Shown here in pieces: positions 51,849-59,899 of a stretch of DNA of 64,000 bases (positions are counted from its first letter, which is position 1; the number at the start of each line of letters is the position of its first letter). Below the pieces are notes generated by a model. That model saw only the letters and a program-made list of their open reading frames with translations. It did no database searches and was not told the DNA's origin. Location: positions 434,001 to 498,000 of the forward strand of contig NZ_JACHJL010000002.1 in the NCBI RefSeq assembly GCF_014203645.1. The letters run 5' to 3'. The position numbers and the translations under genes are program-made. Source of the DNA: Streptomyces zagrosensis (GTDB lineage: Bacteria; Actinomycetota; Actinomycetes; Streptomycetales; Streptomycetaceae).

Positions 51849-52479
51849 GACTGAAGATGAGCTCAACACGCCGTACGACCACGCCGGGAGCGCCGGGAGC
51901 GCCAGAAATGGCGGAAACGGGGGAAGCGCCGGCGAAGAACTGCGCGAGCACGAGGTCCGCACGGCCCTGCTGAGCCTTCTCGCCGACGTCGGCACGGCTA
52001 CGGCGACCGAAGCCGCCTCCCGGCTGGGCTACAGCTCTGGCCTTTGCTCCTTTCACCTACGGCAGCTCGCGCGTCACGGACACATCGAAGAGGCCCCCCA
52101 CAGCGGGGGGCGCGCACGCCCCTGGCGGCTGAGGCGGCTTGACCCCACTGTCGGAGGGCCTACGGATGGTGAGGGGCCTACTGGCGAGGAGTTCGGCGTC
52201 TTGGCCCGAGGGCTGGAGGACGAGAGCTGGCAGCGCTGGCTGACGCAGCGAGACCAGGCACCGTCCGAATGGCGTCATGGCGAAGCCTTCAGCGCCGTCA
52301 CCTACCTCACACCCGAGGAGATGAGCCGGGTCGCGGACGTCGTTCGTGGGGCGCTCGCGCCCTACCAAGACCGCGAACAGCGCCCCTTGGCCCGACCCGA
52401 TGGCGCCCGGCCGGTGGCCCTCATCACCCGTCTCTTCCCTTTGCTGCCCCACGCGGCGGGCGAGGAGGACCAGGCGTGA
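51847..52479 (+). CDS. ArsR-type winged-helix regulator
   Basis: A 210-residue protein. After a Gly/Ser-rich N-terminus, the winged helix is at about residues 35-105 (LREHEVRTALLSLLADVGTATATEAASRLGYSSGLCSFHLRQLARHGHIEE). The C-terminal part is of unknown function with a Trp-rich SWQRWLTQRDQAPSEWRHGEAFSAVTYLTPEEM segment. GTG 51847 is chosen; the ribosome site is weak because it overlaps operator-like palindromes. An open frame runs far upstream over the deformylase but is not coding. Confidence 0.8.
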   Translation: MTEDELNTPYDHAGSAGSARNGGNGGSAGEELREHEVRTALLSLLADVGTATATEAASRLGYSSGLCSFHLRQLARHGHIEEAPHSGGRARPWRLRRLDPTVGGPTDGEGPTGEEFGVLARGLEDESWQRWLTQRDQAPSEWRHGEAFSAVTYLTPEEMSRVADVVRGALAPYQDREQRPLARPDGARPVALITRLFPLLPHAAGEEDQA

Positions 52480-52706
52480 AGATGACCAGGCGTGCAGAGT
52501 TGGGCGTCGTTTCACGGGGTCCCGTAGCCGCCACCTTGTGTGCTGCGGAGCGGGCCACCTCGCGCGGTGTGGCAGAAGGAAAAGCGGTGTTACGGCATGA
52601 CCAGGACGCCGCGCGGTGGTGGAGAGTCGAAGGGCAGGAGCAGGAGCAGGAGCAGGGAGTCAGGAGGCCGGTGCGTAGTCGCGCAGGACGACGACTGCTG
52701 CCGTAC

Positions 52707-53183
52707 TCATGAAGCTGGCGACGCTCCGTTCTCGTTGGGAGCTTGCTCGGTGTCGGTGGTGGTGCGGGCGATCAGCCGCTCGTAGCGCTGCCTGGCGGCC
52801 TGTGGCGTGCCGAGGCCGAGGCCGAAGGCGATCTCCGGCCAGGTCATGCCGCGGCCTCGCGCCATCTGGAGGAGGCCGATCTCCAGTTCGTCCATGTCCC
52901 CGCGAGCCAGCGGCACCAGGCTCAGGGCGGCGGTGATGTCCGCGTGGTCCACCTCCGGTTCACCGTCAACGAGTTGAGCGGCCCCGCTGAGCAGGAACGA
53001 CACGAGTCTGATGGCTTCGTGCGGCGCGATGACGGACGGATGGATCTGCCGTTCGCGCTGCCCATCATCGGCTGCGTGGCGCTCGGCGATACGGAACAGG
53101 GACGCGTGGACGCGTCGAGCTCGCGCCTGTTCGGGGTGCTGGGGCGTGAAGGAGGCGGCGGATTGATCGGGAGTCGAGACCAT
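52707..53183 (-). CDS. Putative DNA-binding protein with C-terminal helix-turn-helix
   Basis: A 158-residue protein whose C-terminal part (ELEIGLLQMARGRGMTWPEIAFGLGLGTPQAARQRYERL) is a clear helix-turn-helix of the kind found in small actinobacterial regulators. The N-terminal half is helical with HPSVIAPHEAIRLVSFLLSGAAQL. ATG 53183 is chosen; an upstream TTG lies inside an inverted repeat. The inverted repeat suggests autoregulation. Confidence 0.75.
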   Translation of the reverse strand: MVSTPDQSAASFTPQHPEQARARRVHASLFRIAERHAADDGQRERQIHPSVIAPHEAIRLVSFLLSGAAQLVDGEPEVDHADITAALSLVPLARGDMDELEIGLLQMARGRGMTWPEIAFGLGLGTPQAARQRYERLIARTTTDTEQAPNENGASPAS

Positions 53184-53211
53184 GCGGACAGGGTGGGTTG
53201 GAGTGTGATTT

Positions 53212-53234
53212 GTTGTCAACGTATTACTGACAAC
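53212..53234. promoter_or_regulatory. Inverted repeat upstream of the HTH gene
   Basis: GTTGTCA (53212-53218), nine-base spacer, TGACAAC (53228-53234), a perfect 7-bp inverted repeat 30-50 bp before the start codon. It is a candidate operator; TTGACA within it could also serve as a -35 hexamer. Confidence 0.6.
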
Positions 53235-53438
53235 TATTCGTGGTGAACGATATGTTTGGTTTCGGTCGTTGCTGCGGCCTCATATGTCTGCGGCTAGCTG
53301 ACCTGGAGACGCAGGATGGTGCTGTTGTCGCAGAGATGGCGGTGCCGGGAAGAGTTGTTGCCGCTGGACCGGTGTGGGTGGGGGCCTGTGGCGTCGTTCG
53401 CGGCCTCGTCTGCGGCTGCGGGCGCTCGGCAGGGTCGG

Positions 53439-54500
53439 TCACCAGCGCATTGCGGTGAAGTCGATCGGCTGGGGTCGCAAAGTCTGCACGCGTACCGTCA
53501 ACTCCCGCATCCGGCGGGCCATCTGAGGCGCGGGCAGGTGCTTGCGGTCGCCGTGCCCCGGGAGGAGCCACTCGAAGTGAAGACGGCCGGCCGTGCGGCT
53601 CAACGACAAGGCCAACTCTTCGATGGAGTACCAGGTGATGCTCTCCGCGACCTCGATGTCGTCCGTCGCACGCGACCAGTAGAAGCTGTCCCCGCTGAAG
53701 CAGTACCGCTCATCGATGACGTAAACCACGCTTCCCTCGGTGTGGCCGGCTAACGGGTACGCGAGCACACCATCGGAGACCTCGATGCTCGCGGTGCCCC
53801 GCAGGACGCGATCGGCGTCGGGAGCTGCGTCGAGATCGCCTTCGTGAATCCACAGCCGGGCCCCGAAGCGGTCGGCGTAGCGGCGGCCGTGCGCCGCGTG
53901 GTCCCGGTGCGTGAGAAGAACATCGGTGATGGGCGCGAACTCCTCGTACCGGGCGGCCAGTAGCTCGCTCCAGCGAGGAGTGTCCACCATGACCGCGGTC
54001 CCGGAGGGCCGCCGTACGAGGTAGGAGTTGGCGGCGGCGGTGTGCGGTGAGTTGTGTCCGCAAAGAGAGACGGTGTCGTCCAGCGGCATGGGGAACGGGT
54101 CCAGCACCGGGTCCAGCCGATGAGAAGGCCGGCGAATCGAACGCGTGTGGCAGGAGAAGGCAGCGGCGTGTAGTTGCCGTTCCTCCGCCTCGCTGCTCGG
54201 CTGACGTAGTACCTCGGAACGGCCACTGACCTCGCCGATGAGTCCCGGTGCGAGTTGTCGGGCGACGTCACAGTTCGTACAGCGGTTGTCCACGTGCCAG
54301 TTGGTGGCTGTGGTGGCTGGGCTCTGTGTGGTGGCTGTGGGTTTCGTGGTGGCGTTTTCGTGGGAGTTGTGGGGGCCTTGGTGGCTGTGGGAGCCGCGGG
54401 AGTCTTGGTGGTCGTGGGCGTCTTCGGCGCTTTGGGTGGCTGGGGTCGCTCGTACTGGTTCAGGCGGGGTGGACTGTGCGTCGGCGCGTTCGTCGTCCAT
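53439..54500 (-). CDS. Ferredoxin-like domain fused to metallo-beta-lactamase fold hydrolase
   Basis: A 353-residue protein. Residues 1-65 are His/Thr/Asn-rich low complexity. Residues ~68-122 form a ferredoxin-like segment with HVDNRCTNCDVARQLAP (Cys74, Cys77) and FSCHTR (Cys117). The MBL domain (about 140-330) has LLTHRDHAAHGRRYADRF (His198, Asp200, His201), PLAGHTEGSVVYVID, YCFSGDSFYW and LLPGHGDRKHLPAP. Such ferredoxin-MBL fusions occur in actinobacteria and plants, but their substrate is unclear. ATG 54500 has GAGGTG nine bases upstream; a GTG at 54512 is an alternative. Confidence 0.82.
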   Translation of the reverse strand: MDDERADAQSTPPEPVRATPATQSAEDAHDHQDSRGSHSHQGPHNSHENATTKPTATTQSPATTATNWHVDNRCTNCDVARQLAPGLIGEVSGRSEVLRQPSSEAEERQLHAAAFSCHTRSIRRPSHRLDPVLDPFPMPLDDTVSLCGHNSPHTAAANSYLVRRPSGTAVMVDTPRWSELLAARYEEFAPITDVLLTHRDHAAHGRRYADRFGARLWIHEGDLDAAPDADRVLRGTASIEVSDGVLAYPLAGHTEGSVVYVIDERYCFSGDSFYWSRATDDIEVAESITWYSIEELALSLSRTAGRLHFEWLLPGHGDRKHLPAPQMARRMRELTVRVQTLRPQPIDFTAMRW

Positions 54501-54817
54501 GGCGTGACTCACCTCTGGCGCGGCATATGGGGGCGTACCGGATCTCGGTGCTCTTGAGGTTCCTCGATGGCTGCGAGAAGCGGAAGGGGCGGCAGTTCTT
54601 GTTTCTTTCGACTGCTGGGCCTCTCATGGCCAATGTCTGCACCTTTTGTTCCGTAAATAGCGGTTTGGCTGGCTGGTGGTGACGCTGATGGGAGCGGCCG
54701 GCGCGTCACATCAGTGCGGTGTTTGGGCGCGTAGTTGTCGGGGTGAGGTTGTTGTGCACGTTGTGTCGGCAGGGAGGTGTGGCGAGGGGGCACCGAGTCG
54801 CATGGTGAGATGCGTGG
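54501..54817. other. Divergent intergenic region
   Basis: About 317 bp between the ferredoxin-MBL gene and the next rightward GNAT gene. No gene, terminator or convincing promoter pattern was recognised. Confidence 0.4.
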
Positions 54818-55525
54818 ATGGATCGGTGCGCGGTTGCGAGCGAGAGAACGGGCCAGGTCGTCGGTGCTCGGAGCTGGCCGGTCACCCTGCGTACGGAACG
54901 ACTGGTACTTCGGCCCGCCGCGGCCACCGACGCGCCGCAGCTCCGCAGGCTGCTGACGGACCCGCAGGTCAGGCACTTTCTCGGCGGGCCGGTCGGAGAT
55001 GGGGCCGTGGGTGCTCTCTTGGGCGCCTTGGGTGCGGCGGGTGTAGCGGGTGTGCTGGGTGTGGCAGGCGTGACGCCAGATGTACCGGACGAACCGGATA
55101 GGTCGGACGGACCGAACAGACCGGGCAGGCCAGATAGGTCAGATAGGTCAGACAGGCCAGACAGTCCCCACAGGCCAAATGTGTTCAGCGTGTTGACCGA
55201 GGTGGCAGGTTCGGCGGGCGTGGTGGTCGGTGTGGTGTCGGTGGAGCCGAGGTCCCGGTTCGACGGGCGGCCCGAGGTCTCGTACTCCTTCCTGCCCGAA
55301 CACTGGGGCCGCGGATACGCGCGCGAGGCCGTGGGAGCGGTGGTGAAGTGGGCGCTGGAGGCGGTGGCCTCGGACAGCGCTTCGTTGATTGCCGTCACTC
55401 AGGAGGCGAATGTCCGGTCGTGCCGGCTGCTTGAGGCGCTGGGGATGCACCGGATCGACACGTTCGAGGAGTTTGGCGCCGTGCAGGTGATGTACGCGGT
55501 GGGGGGCGAGGGGTCTGGAGCGTAG
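54818..55525 (+). CDS. GNAT acetyltransferase (RimJ/RimL-like) with low-complexity insertion
   Basis: A 235-residue GNAT. The N-terminal LRTERLVLRPAAATDAPQLRRLLTDPQVRHFLGG is the RimJ/RimL hallmark. Motif A is PEHWGRGYAREAVGAVVKWAL, with the C-terminal NVRSCRLLEALGMHRID. Between them (about residues 60-120) is a Gly/Ala/Val stretch then Arg/Ser/Asp/Pro repeats (GPNRPGRPDRSDRSDRPDSP), encoded by tandem ~10-bp DNA repeats. The canonical fold has no such insertion there. The start at 54818 is tentative. Confidence 0.8.
   Translation: MDRCAVASERTGQVVGARSWPVTLRTERLVLRPAAATDAPQLRRLLTDPQVRHFLGGPVGDGAVGALLGALGAAGVAGVLGVAGVTPDVPDEPDRSDGPNRPGRPDRSDRSDRPDSPHRPNVFSVLTEVAGSAGVVVGVVSVEPRSRFDGRPEVSYSFLPEHWGRGYAREAVGAVVKWALEAVASDSASLIAVTQEANVRSCRLLEALGMHRIDTFEEFGAVQVMYAVGGEGSGA
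55020..55170. repeat. Tandem short repeats inside the GNAT gene
   Basis: Micro-repeats of GGTGTGG/GGGTGT type (about 55027-55077) are followed by ~10-bp repeats of AGATAGGTC and AGACAGGCC type (about 55125-55165). They encode the low-complexity insertion. Confidence 0.7.
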
Positions 55526-55536
55526 GCCGGCGTCAA

Positions 55537-55572
55537 CCGACCACGGACAGCGCAGGCCCTCACCGTGGTCGG
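55537..55572. terminator. Convergent terminator hairpin
   Basis: CCGACCACGG (55537-55546) pairs with CCGTGGTCGG (55563-55572), a 10-bp stem with a 16-base loop, between the GNAT gene and the leftward B3/B4 gene. Confidence 0.65.
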
Positions 55573-55594
55573 TGCCGTCGTCGCTCGTCGAGGG

Positions 55595-56356
55595 CTAAGC
55601 CGGGGACGCGTGCAGCAACCGAGTGGCGATCTTTACGCCGGGGCTGCTGGTGGATAGCGCGTCGGTGAGCGCTTCACCTGCGGCGATAAGCGCCTGATCG
55701 TCCATGGGCCCGAGTGCGTCGAGAATGAACAGGGCGCGGGTGGTGGTGTGGGTGAGCCGGGTCCGTGTGCACTGGCGCCAGTTCCAGCGTCGGCAGGTCA
55801 CGCCCAGGTCATCTCGCCACACCACCTCGCCCGCGGAAGGGTGTTCAGTGGCGGATTCACCGCCAGCCGTGGTGTCGAACACCTCCGTACCCGCTGCCCG
55901 GACCAGACGGGCCGAGCCGACGTAGTGGTCGAGGTCCTCGCCGCCGAGTGGCAGAAAGTGACCCACCGATACGGCGTTGTAGATGTCGGTCAGCCGGTCC
56001 ACTCGGGGCAGTCCGGCGGAGGCGCGCCGCAACAGAGCCTCCGCGCTGGGGCGCGTGCGCTGAGGCTTGGCGCCGAAGGAGCGAAACGCCTCGCGCCACG
56101 CGGCGATGTGTGGGTGTTCCTCCACCGGTCCCTCGCCAATCCGCTCGCGGGCGGTGGCCTCGGCGGCGACCAGCAACTCTTCGCTGAATGCGTCACTCGG
56201 GCCAGGGCGCAGCCCCTCCGCGGTGATGAGCAGCACGTGGTAGTCCGGGCGTAGACCCGCCAGGGCCGGGTCGATGCTGACGGTCGCCAGCCAGGCCGCG
56301 GCATCCAACGTGGACTCATGCGGCGGTGCCGGCTCGGCCTGCGTTTCGGGGCTCAC
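55595..56356 (-). CDS. B3/B4 (tRNA-binding-like) domain protein
   Basis: A 253-residue protein matching the B3/B4 domain found in phenylalanyl-tRNA synthetase beta subunits and in stand-alone proteins. It has FRSFGAKPQRTRPSAEALLRRASAGLPRVDRLTDIYNAVSVGHFLPLGGEDLDHYVG, the family core, and VVWRDDLGVTCRRWNWRQCTRTRLT. Possible roles include editing of mischarged tRNA or amino-acid binding; unproven. GTG 56356 has GAGGAG six bases upstream; the open frame continues upstream but is Pro/Arg-rich and rejected. It is divergent from an AraC regulator. Confidence 0.85.
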   Translation of the reverse strand: MSPETQAEPAPPHESTLDAAAWLATVSIDPALAGLRPDYHVLLITAEGLRPGPSDAFSEELLVAAEATARERIGEGPVEEHPHIAAWREAFRSFGAKPQRTRPSAEALLRRASAGLPRVDRLTDIYNAVSVGHFLPLGGEDLDHYVGSARLVRAAGTEVFDTTAGGESATEHPSAGEVVWRDDLGVTCRRWNWRQCTRTRLTHTTTRALFILDALGPMDDQALIAAGEALTDALSTSSPGVKIATRLLHASPA

Positions 56357-56559
56357 GTCTCTCCTCGCGATGGTTCCGTCGCCGGGCGACGACGGGTGGG
56401 GTTGCCGCGCGGTAGCGGGGGTACGGCGTGCCTCCGCGGCGCGGAGGCCGCGTCCAGCACTCGGCGGCGGGTTGGGAGTGGGCGGGAAAATGTACCAAGG
56501 GGGGTGAGTCGGGCGTACGGGGGTGCTCGGCCGGTTTTCGGGCCAGGCATGCTGAGGGC

Positions 56560-57303
56560 ATGTATCGAGAGTGGCGGTCGCGGCTGGTGGGGGCGATGGT
56601 GTGGGAGCGCCGGGCCCCGGTGCATGCGGATGTGACGCGGGTGCTACCCGATGGGTGCATGGACCTGATCTGGTACGCGGGCCGGTTGCTGACGGCGGGC
56701 CCCGACACCCGGGCCCAGCTGTGCGCCGATCTGCCGGGAGCGATGCACACCGGGTTGCGGTTCGCGCCAGGGGTGGGGCCCGCCGTGTTCGGCATGCCCG
56801 CGTCAGAGCTACGGGACCAGCGCGTGCCGCTCGATGAGGTGTGGCCCGCGTGGGAGGCCGAGCGGTTGGCGGAGCGGATCGCGGCAACGCCGCAGGAGGC
56901 CCGCGGCCGGCTGTTGGAGGAGGCTGTTGCGCGGCGGTTGCCGGCTGGTCCGCTGGGGGGTGGGCCGCTGCGAGACGGGACGCTGTGGGGCGGCGGGGGG
57001 CCGAGCCCGCTGCCCTCCGTGGTGGCGAAGGGGCTGCGCGCCGGTGGCACGGTTGCCGCAGTGGCCCGCGACGTCGGGCTCAGCGAACGGCAGCTCCACC
57101 GTAAGTGTGTGGATGCGTTCGGCTATGGACCCAAGATGCTGGCCAGGGTGTTTCGCATGGGACGTGCGCTGGAGTTGGCTCGCTCGGGGGTGCCACTCGT
57201 CCAGGTCGCCGTCCGCGCTGGCTACGCGGATCAGGCCCATCTGGCGCGCGAGATACGGGCCCTGGCGGGCACGTCGGTGACGGAACTGCTAGCGGCTGCC
57301 TAG
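56560..57303 (+). CDS. AraC-family transcriptional regulator
   Basis: A 247-residue regulator. The N-terminal ligand-binding-like region (about 1-140) has RVLPDGCMDLIWYAGRLLTAGPDT, the DUF6597 type. The C-terminal AraC helix-turn-helix pair has GTVAAVARDVGLSERQLHRKCVDAFGYGPKMLARVFRMGRALELARSGVPLVQVAVRAGYADQAHLAREIRAL. ATG 56560 lies just after a GAGGG. The stop codon TAG is inside the terminator stem. Divergent from the B3/B4 gene. Confidence 0.9.
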   Translation: MYREWRSRLVGAMVWERRAPVHADVTRVLPDGCMDLIWYAGRLLTAGPDTRAQLCADLPGAMHTGLRFAPGVGPAVFGMPASELRDQRVPLDEVWPAWEAERLAERIAATPQEARGRLLEEAVARRLPAGPLGGGPLRDGTLWGGGGPSPLPSVVAKGLRAGGTVAAVARDVGLSERQLHRKCVDAFGYGPKMLARVFRMGRALELARSGVPLVQVAVRAGYADQAHLAREIRALAGTSVTELLAAA

Positions 57304-57320
57304 CGACTAGGCAGCCGCTA
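57290..57320 (+). terminator. Terminator overlapping the AraC stop codon
   Basis: A perfect 14-bp stem TAGCGGCTGCCTAG (57290-57303) pairs with CTAGGCAGCCGCTA (57307-57320) around a CGA loop. The AraC stop TAG (57301-57303) forms the apical end of the stem. Confidence 0.85.
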
Positions 57321-57418
57321 CTGAGCAGTTACGCAGTGGCTAAGCAGCGGCTAGGTAGCGGGGCGACTGACGATTGTGGCCTCCGCGCCCCTGCCTGGCC
57401 TGCGCAGGCCGGCCGCGG

Positions 57419-57826
57419 TCACGTCGCGGCTGTGTCCAGCGCGGCGAAGAGATCAACCGTGTTGCCGTCAGGGTCGTGGAGTACCGCGTATCGCTGCCCC
57501 CAGAAGGCATCCCACGGCTCCTTGTGCCCGGTATATCCGTCGCGCGTCAGCTCCGCGTACACCGTGTTGACCTCGGCAGGACTGGCACACAAAAAGGCCA
57601 GCCCCAAACGGTTTCCGCCGCTCTGCGGCGGGGCCCAGTCGGGGTCGAAGGACCGCACGGTTTCTACGGTGTCCCACGCGATGCGCGTACCACCGGGCAG
57701 CAGCGCTTCGACGTGTGGCTGCTTGTCGGCATCGGCGGGAAGGTCGAGGCCCAGCCGGCGGTAGAAGGCGAGCGTCGCGGCCATGTCGTCAACGACCATG
57801 CCGATGAGATCGAATCGAGGTGTCAT
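57419..57826 (-). CDS. VOC-family (glyoxalase-like) protein
   Basis: A 135-residue protein with the paired beta-alpha-beta-beta-beta units of the vicinal oxygen chelate fold: FDLIGMVVDDMAATLAFYRRLGLDLP and NRLGLAFLCASPAEVNTVYAELTRDGY, ending YAVLHDPDGNTVDLFAAL (Glu metal ligand position is Asp-rich). Substrate unknown; such proteins include glyoxalases, dioxygenases and antibiotic-binding proteins. ATG 57826. Confidence 0.88.
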   Translation of the reverse strand: MTPRFDLIGMVVDDMAATLAFYRRLGLDLPADADKQPHVEALLPGGTRIAWDTVETVRSFDPDWAPPQSGGNRLGLAFLCASPAEVNTVYAELTRDGYTGHKEPWDAFWGQRYAVLHDPDGNTVDLFAALDTAAT

Positions 57827-58102
57827 GCGGCCACGCTAGGCGTACGTGCGGATCGCGGTCTTGAACGAATCGGACGTGGGATGGCGGAGCACATCGACCG
57901 CGGCTGTACGCAGCACATCACGGGGGTCACATCACTCGGTCCTACGAAGACGGCCGCGCCTTTTCGGCCATCAGCCCCCGGTTCCCGCACACCGCACACC
58001 GCACCCGTAACGACCGTGTCCGAAATCGCTGACGGGGCGCGGGGCGAGGTAGTTAAGGTCCTTTGGCGGGCCCGCCGCTTCGACTGATCGACGAGGAGCA
58101 CC

Positions 58103-59563
58103 ATGACCGAGACAGCGCCCCCCGACGCCCCGCGTGACGAACTGTTTCCCGCCACCCGCCGTGCCCTGCTCCACCGCATCGCGGTCGGCCAGGCGGACGG
58201 CCGGGCGCCATCGCTGATGGGGGCGGTGGTTCGAGAGGGACAGCTGGTGTGGTCCGGTGCGCGCAGCATGATGGACGGCCATGCGCCCGAAGCCGACACG
58301 CAGTACCGCATCGGCTCGATCACCAAGTCGTTCGTGGCGGTCCTCGTGCTACGGCTGCGCGACGAAGGTCTCTTGGACCTCGCCGATCCGTTGCGTACGC
58401 ACCTGGCGGACCGACTGGACGTGGAGGGCGTGGACGTGTCCATGGGGGACGCGACCGTCGCACAGTTGCTGGCTCACACCAGCGGCATCGCGGCGGAGGC
58501 CCGTGGTCCGTGGTGGGAGCGTACGCCCGGCGAGCTGCGGCCAGGGCTGGGCGAGGTGTTCGGCGAGCGGCCTCAGCGGCTTCCGGCGGGGCGCAGGTTC
58601 CACTACTCCAACCCCGGATACGCGCTCCTTGGCGCCCTCGTCGAGCAGAAGCGGGGCGCGCCGTGGGGTGAGGTGCTGCGCCGCGAGATCCTGGAGCCGC
58701 TCGGTATGCCGCGTACGTCAATTGTTCCTCAGGCGCCACACGCGGGCGGCTGGGCCGTACATCCGTGGGCGGATGTGATGCAGCAGGAACCTACAGAAGA
58801 CATGGGCCACATGGGGCCGGCGGGACAGTTGTGGTCTACGACGGCCGACCTGGCGCGCTTCGCGGTGTTCCTCACGAACGGTGATGACCGGGTGCTGAGC
58901 GCCACAACAGTGGCTGAAATGCGACGGCCCGCGACGCCGCCGGACGGTGCGGCGTGGGAGGCGGCGTACGGCCTCGGGCTGCAACTGCTCCGTAGGGACG
59001 GGCGGCTGTTCTTCGGCCACACCGGGTCGATGCCAGGCTTTGTCAGCACACTGTGGATTAGCGCGGAAGAGCAGCTCGCCGGCATTGTGCTGGCCAATGC
59101 GACGTCAGGACCTGCGACGTCGCTCATCGCCGCGGATTTGGTACGCATCGTCGCCGAGCATGAGCCGCCGCTGCCTACACCCTGGCGTCCGCTGCCCCAG
59201 GCGGATGCGGACCTCCTTGACCTCACCGGGGTTTGGTACTGGGGCACCAGCACGATCGGGCTGCGGTTGCGCGCCGATCGATGGCTGGAACTCGGCCCGT
59301 TGCAGGGTGGTGGGCGCGGTTCGCGATTCCGCCCGGAGGCAGACGGCACCTGGACCGGGCTCGACGGCTACTACGCGGGTGAGACGCTGCGCGTGGTGCG
59401 TACGGAATCGTCGGCGCAGGGCAGCGCAGGCGATGGCTCCCCAGGAATCCTGGGTACGGTCACCCATCTCGACGTCGGCACCTTCGTATTCACCCGCCGG
59501 CCGTATGACCCCGCCGACTCGGTTCCGGGCACACTCGACCCCGAGGGTTGGCGCGGGTTCTGA
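58103..59563 (+). CDS. Serine hydrolase, beta-lactamase class C family
   Basis: A 486-residue beta-lactamase/transpeptidase-like hydrolase. The S-x-x-K motif is SITKSF near residue 73, the Y-x-N motif is HYSNPGYALLG, and the third motif is HTGSMPGF. There is no clear signal peptide, so it may be cytoplasmic, as for many esterase/peptidase members. The C-terminal ~110 residues form an extra beta-rich lipocalin-like domain (LTGVWYWGTSTIGLRLR). ATG 58103 has ACGAGGAGCACC. Confidence 0.9.
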   Translation: MTETAPPDAPRDELFPATRRALLHRIAVGQADGRAPSLMGAVVREGQLVWSGARSMMDGHAPEADTQYRIGSITKSFVAVLVLRLRDEGLLDLADPLRTHLADRLDVEGVDVSMGDATVAQLLAHTSGIAAEARGPWWERTPGELRPGLGEVFGERPQRLPAGRRFHYSNPGYALLGALVEQKRGAPWGEVLRREILEPLGMPRTSIVPQAPHAGGWAVHPWADVMQQEPTEDMGHMGPAGQLWSTTADLARFAVFLTNGDDRVLSATTVAEMRRPATPPDGAAWEAAYGLGLQLLRRDGRLFFGHTGSMPGFVSTLWISAEEQLAGIVLANATSGPATSLIAADLVRIVAEHEPPLPTPWRPLPQADADLLDLTGVWYWGTSTIGLRLRADRWLELGPLQGGGRGSRFRPEADGTWTGLDGYYAGETLRVVRTESSAQGSAGDGSPGILGTVTHLDVGTFVFTRRPYDPADSVPGTLDPEGWRGF

Positions 59564-59899
59564 GCAACCATGAGGTGGTCCGATCATTGGTGCACGTGAT
59601 CGGACCACCTCTGCCGTCTCTTGGCCTCCTGCGACCGGGCATGGTGGCTGTGTGTTGTTCTTGCTGATCATGCTGGCGTGACGGAAGCCCTCGTGGCGTA
59701 GCCGACGCCAAGCCTGCCCCTGTCATTGGTACGCACCGCGTGTGTACGCACGGCATGCCTACGCACAGTCGATGGCTGGGTGCGGATGAGAACAAGCCGC
59801 ACGCTGTTCTCAGCCAGCCCGCGACCGCTGCGGCCACCCGGCCGCCAGCGCGTCTCGGCCTCAACGCCGCACCTCACCCAGCACATCAGGAGAACAGCC
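59564..59899. other. Intergenic region upstream of the SGNH hydrolase gene
   Basis: About 336 bp. It holds the terminator described separately and otherwise no gene. The remainder carries repeated GTGTGTACGCAC-like motifs near 59720-59765, but no promoter could be fixed. Confidence 0.45.
59572..59611 (+). terminator. Strong terminator after the serine hydrolase gene
   Basis: A 15-bp perfect stem GAGGTGGTCCGATCA (59572-59586) pairs with TGATCGGACCACCTC (59597-59611) around a 10-base loop, starting 8 bp after the stop. Confidence 0.9.

Noticed and set aside
56357..56887. Upstream extension of the B3/B4 gene
   Set aside because: Pro/Arg/Thr-rich, overlaps the divergent AraC gene, and the GTG at 56356 has a good ribosome site.
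59590..59602. GCACGTGATC as a parS-like site
   Set aside because: It is part of the terminator loop and stem, and matches only the CACGTGA core.
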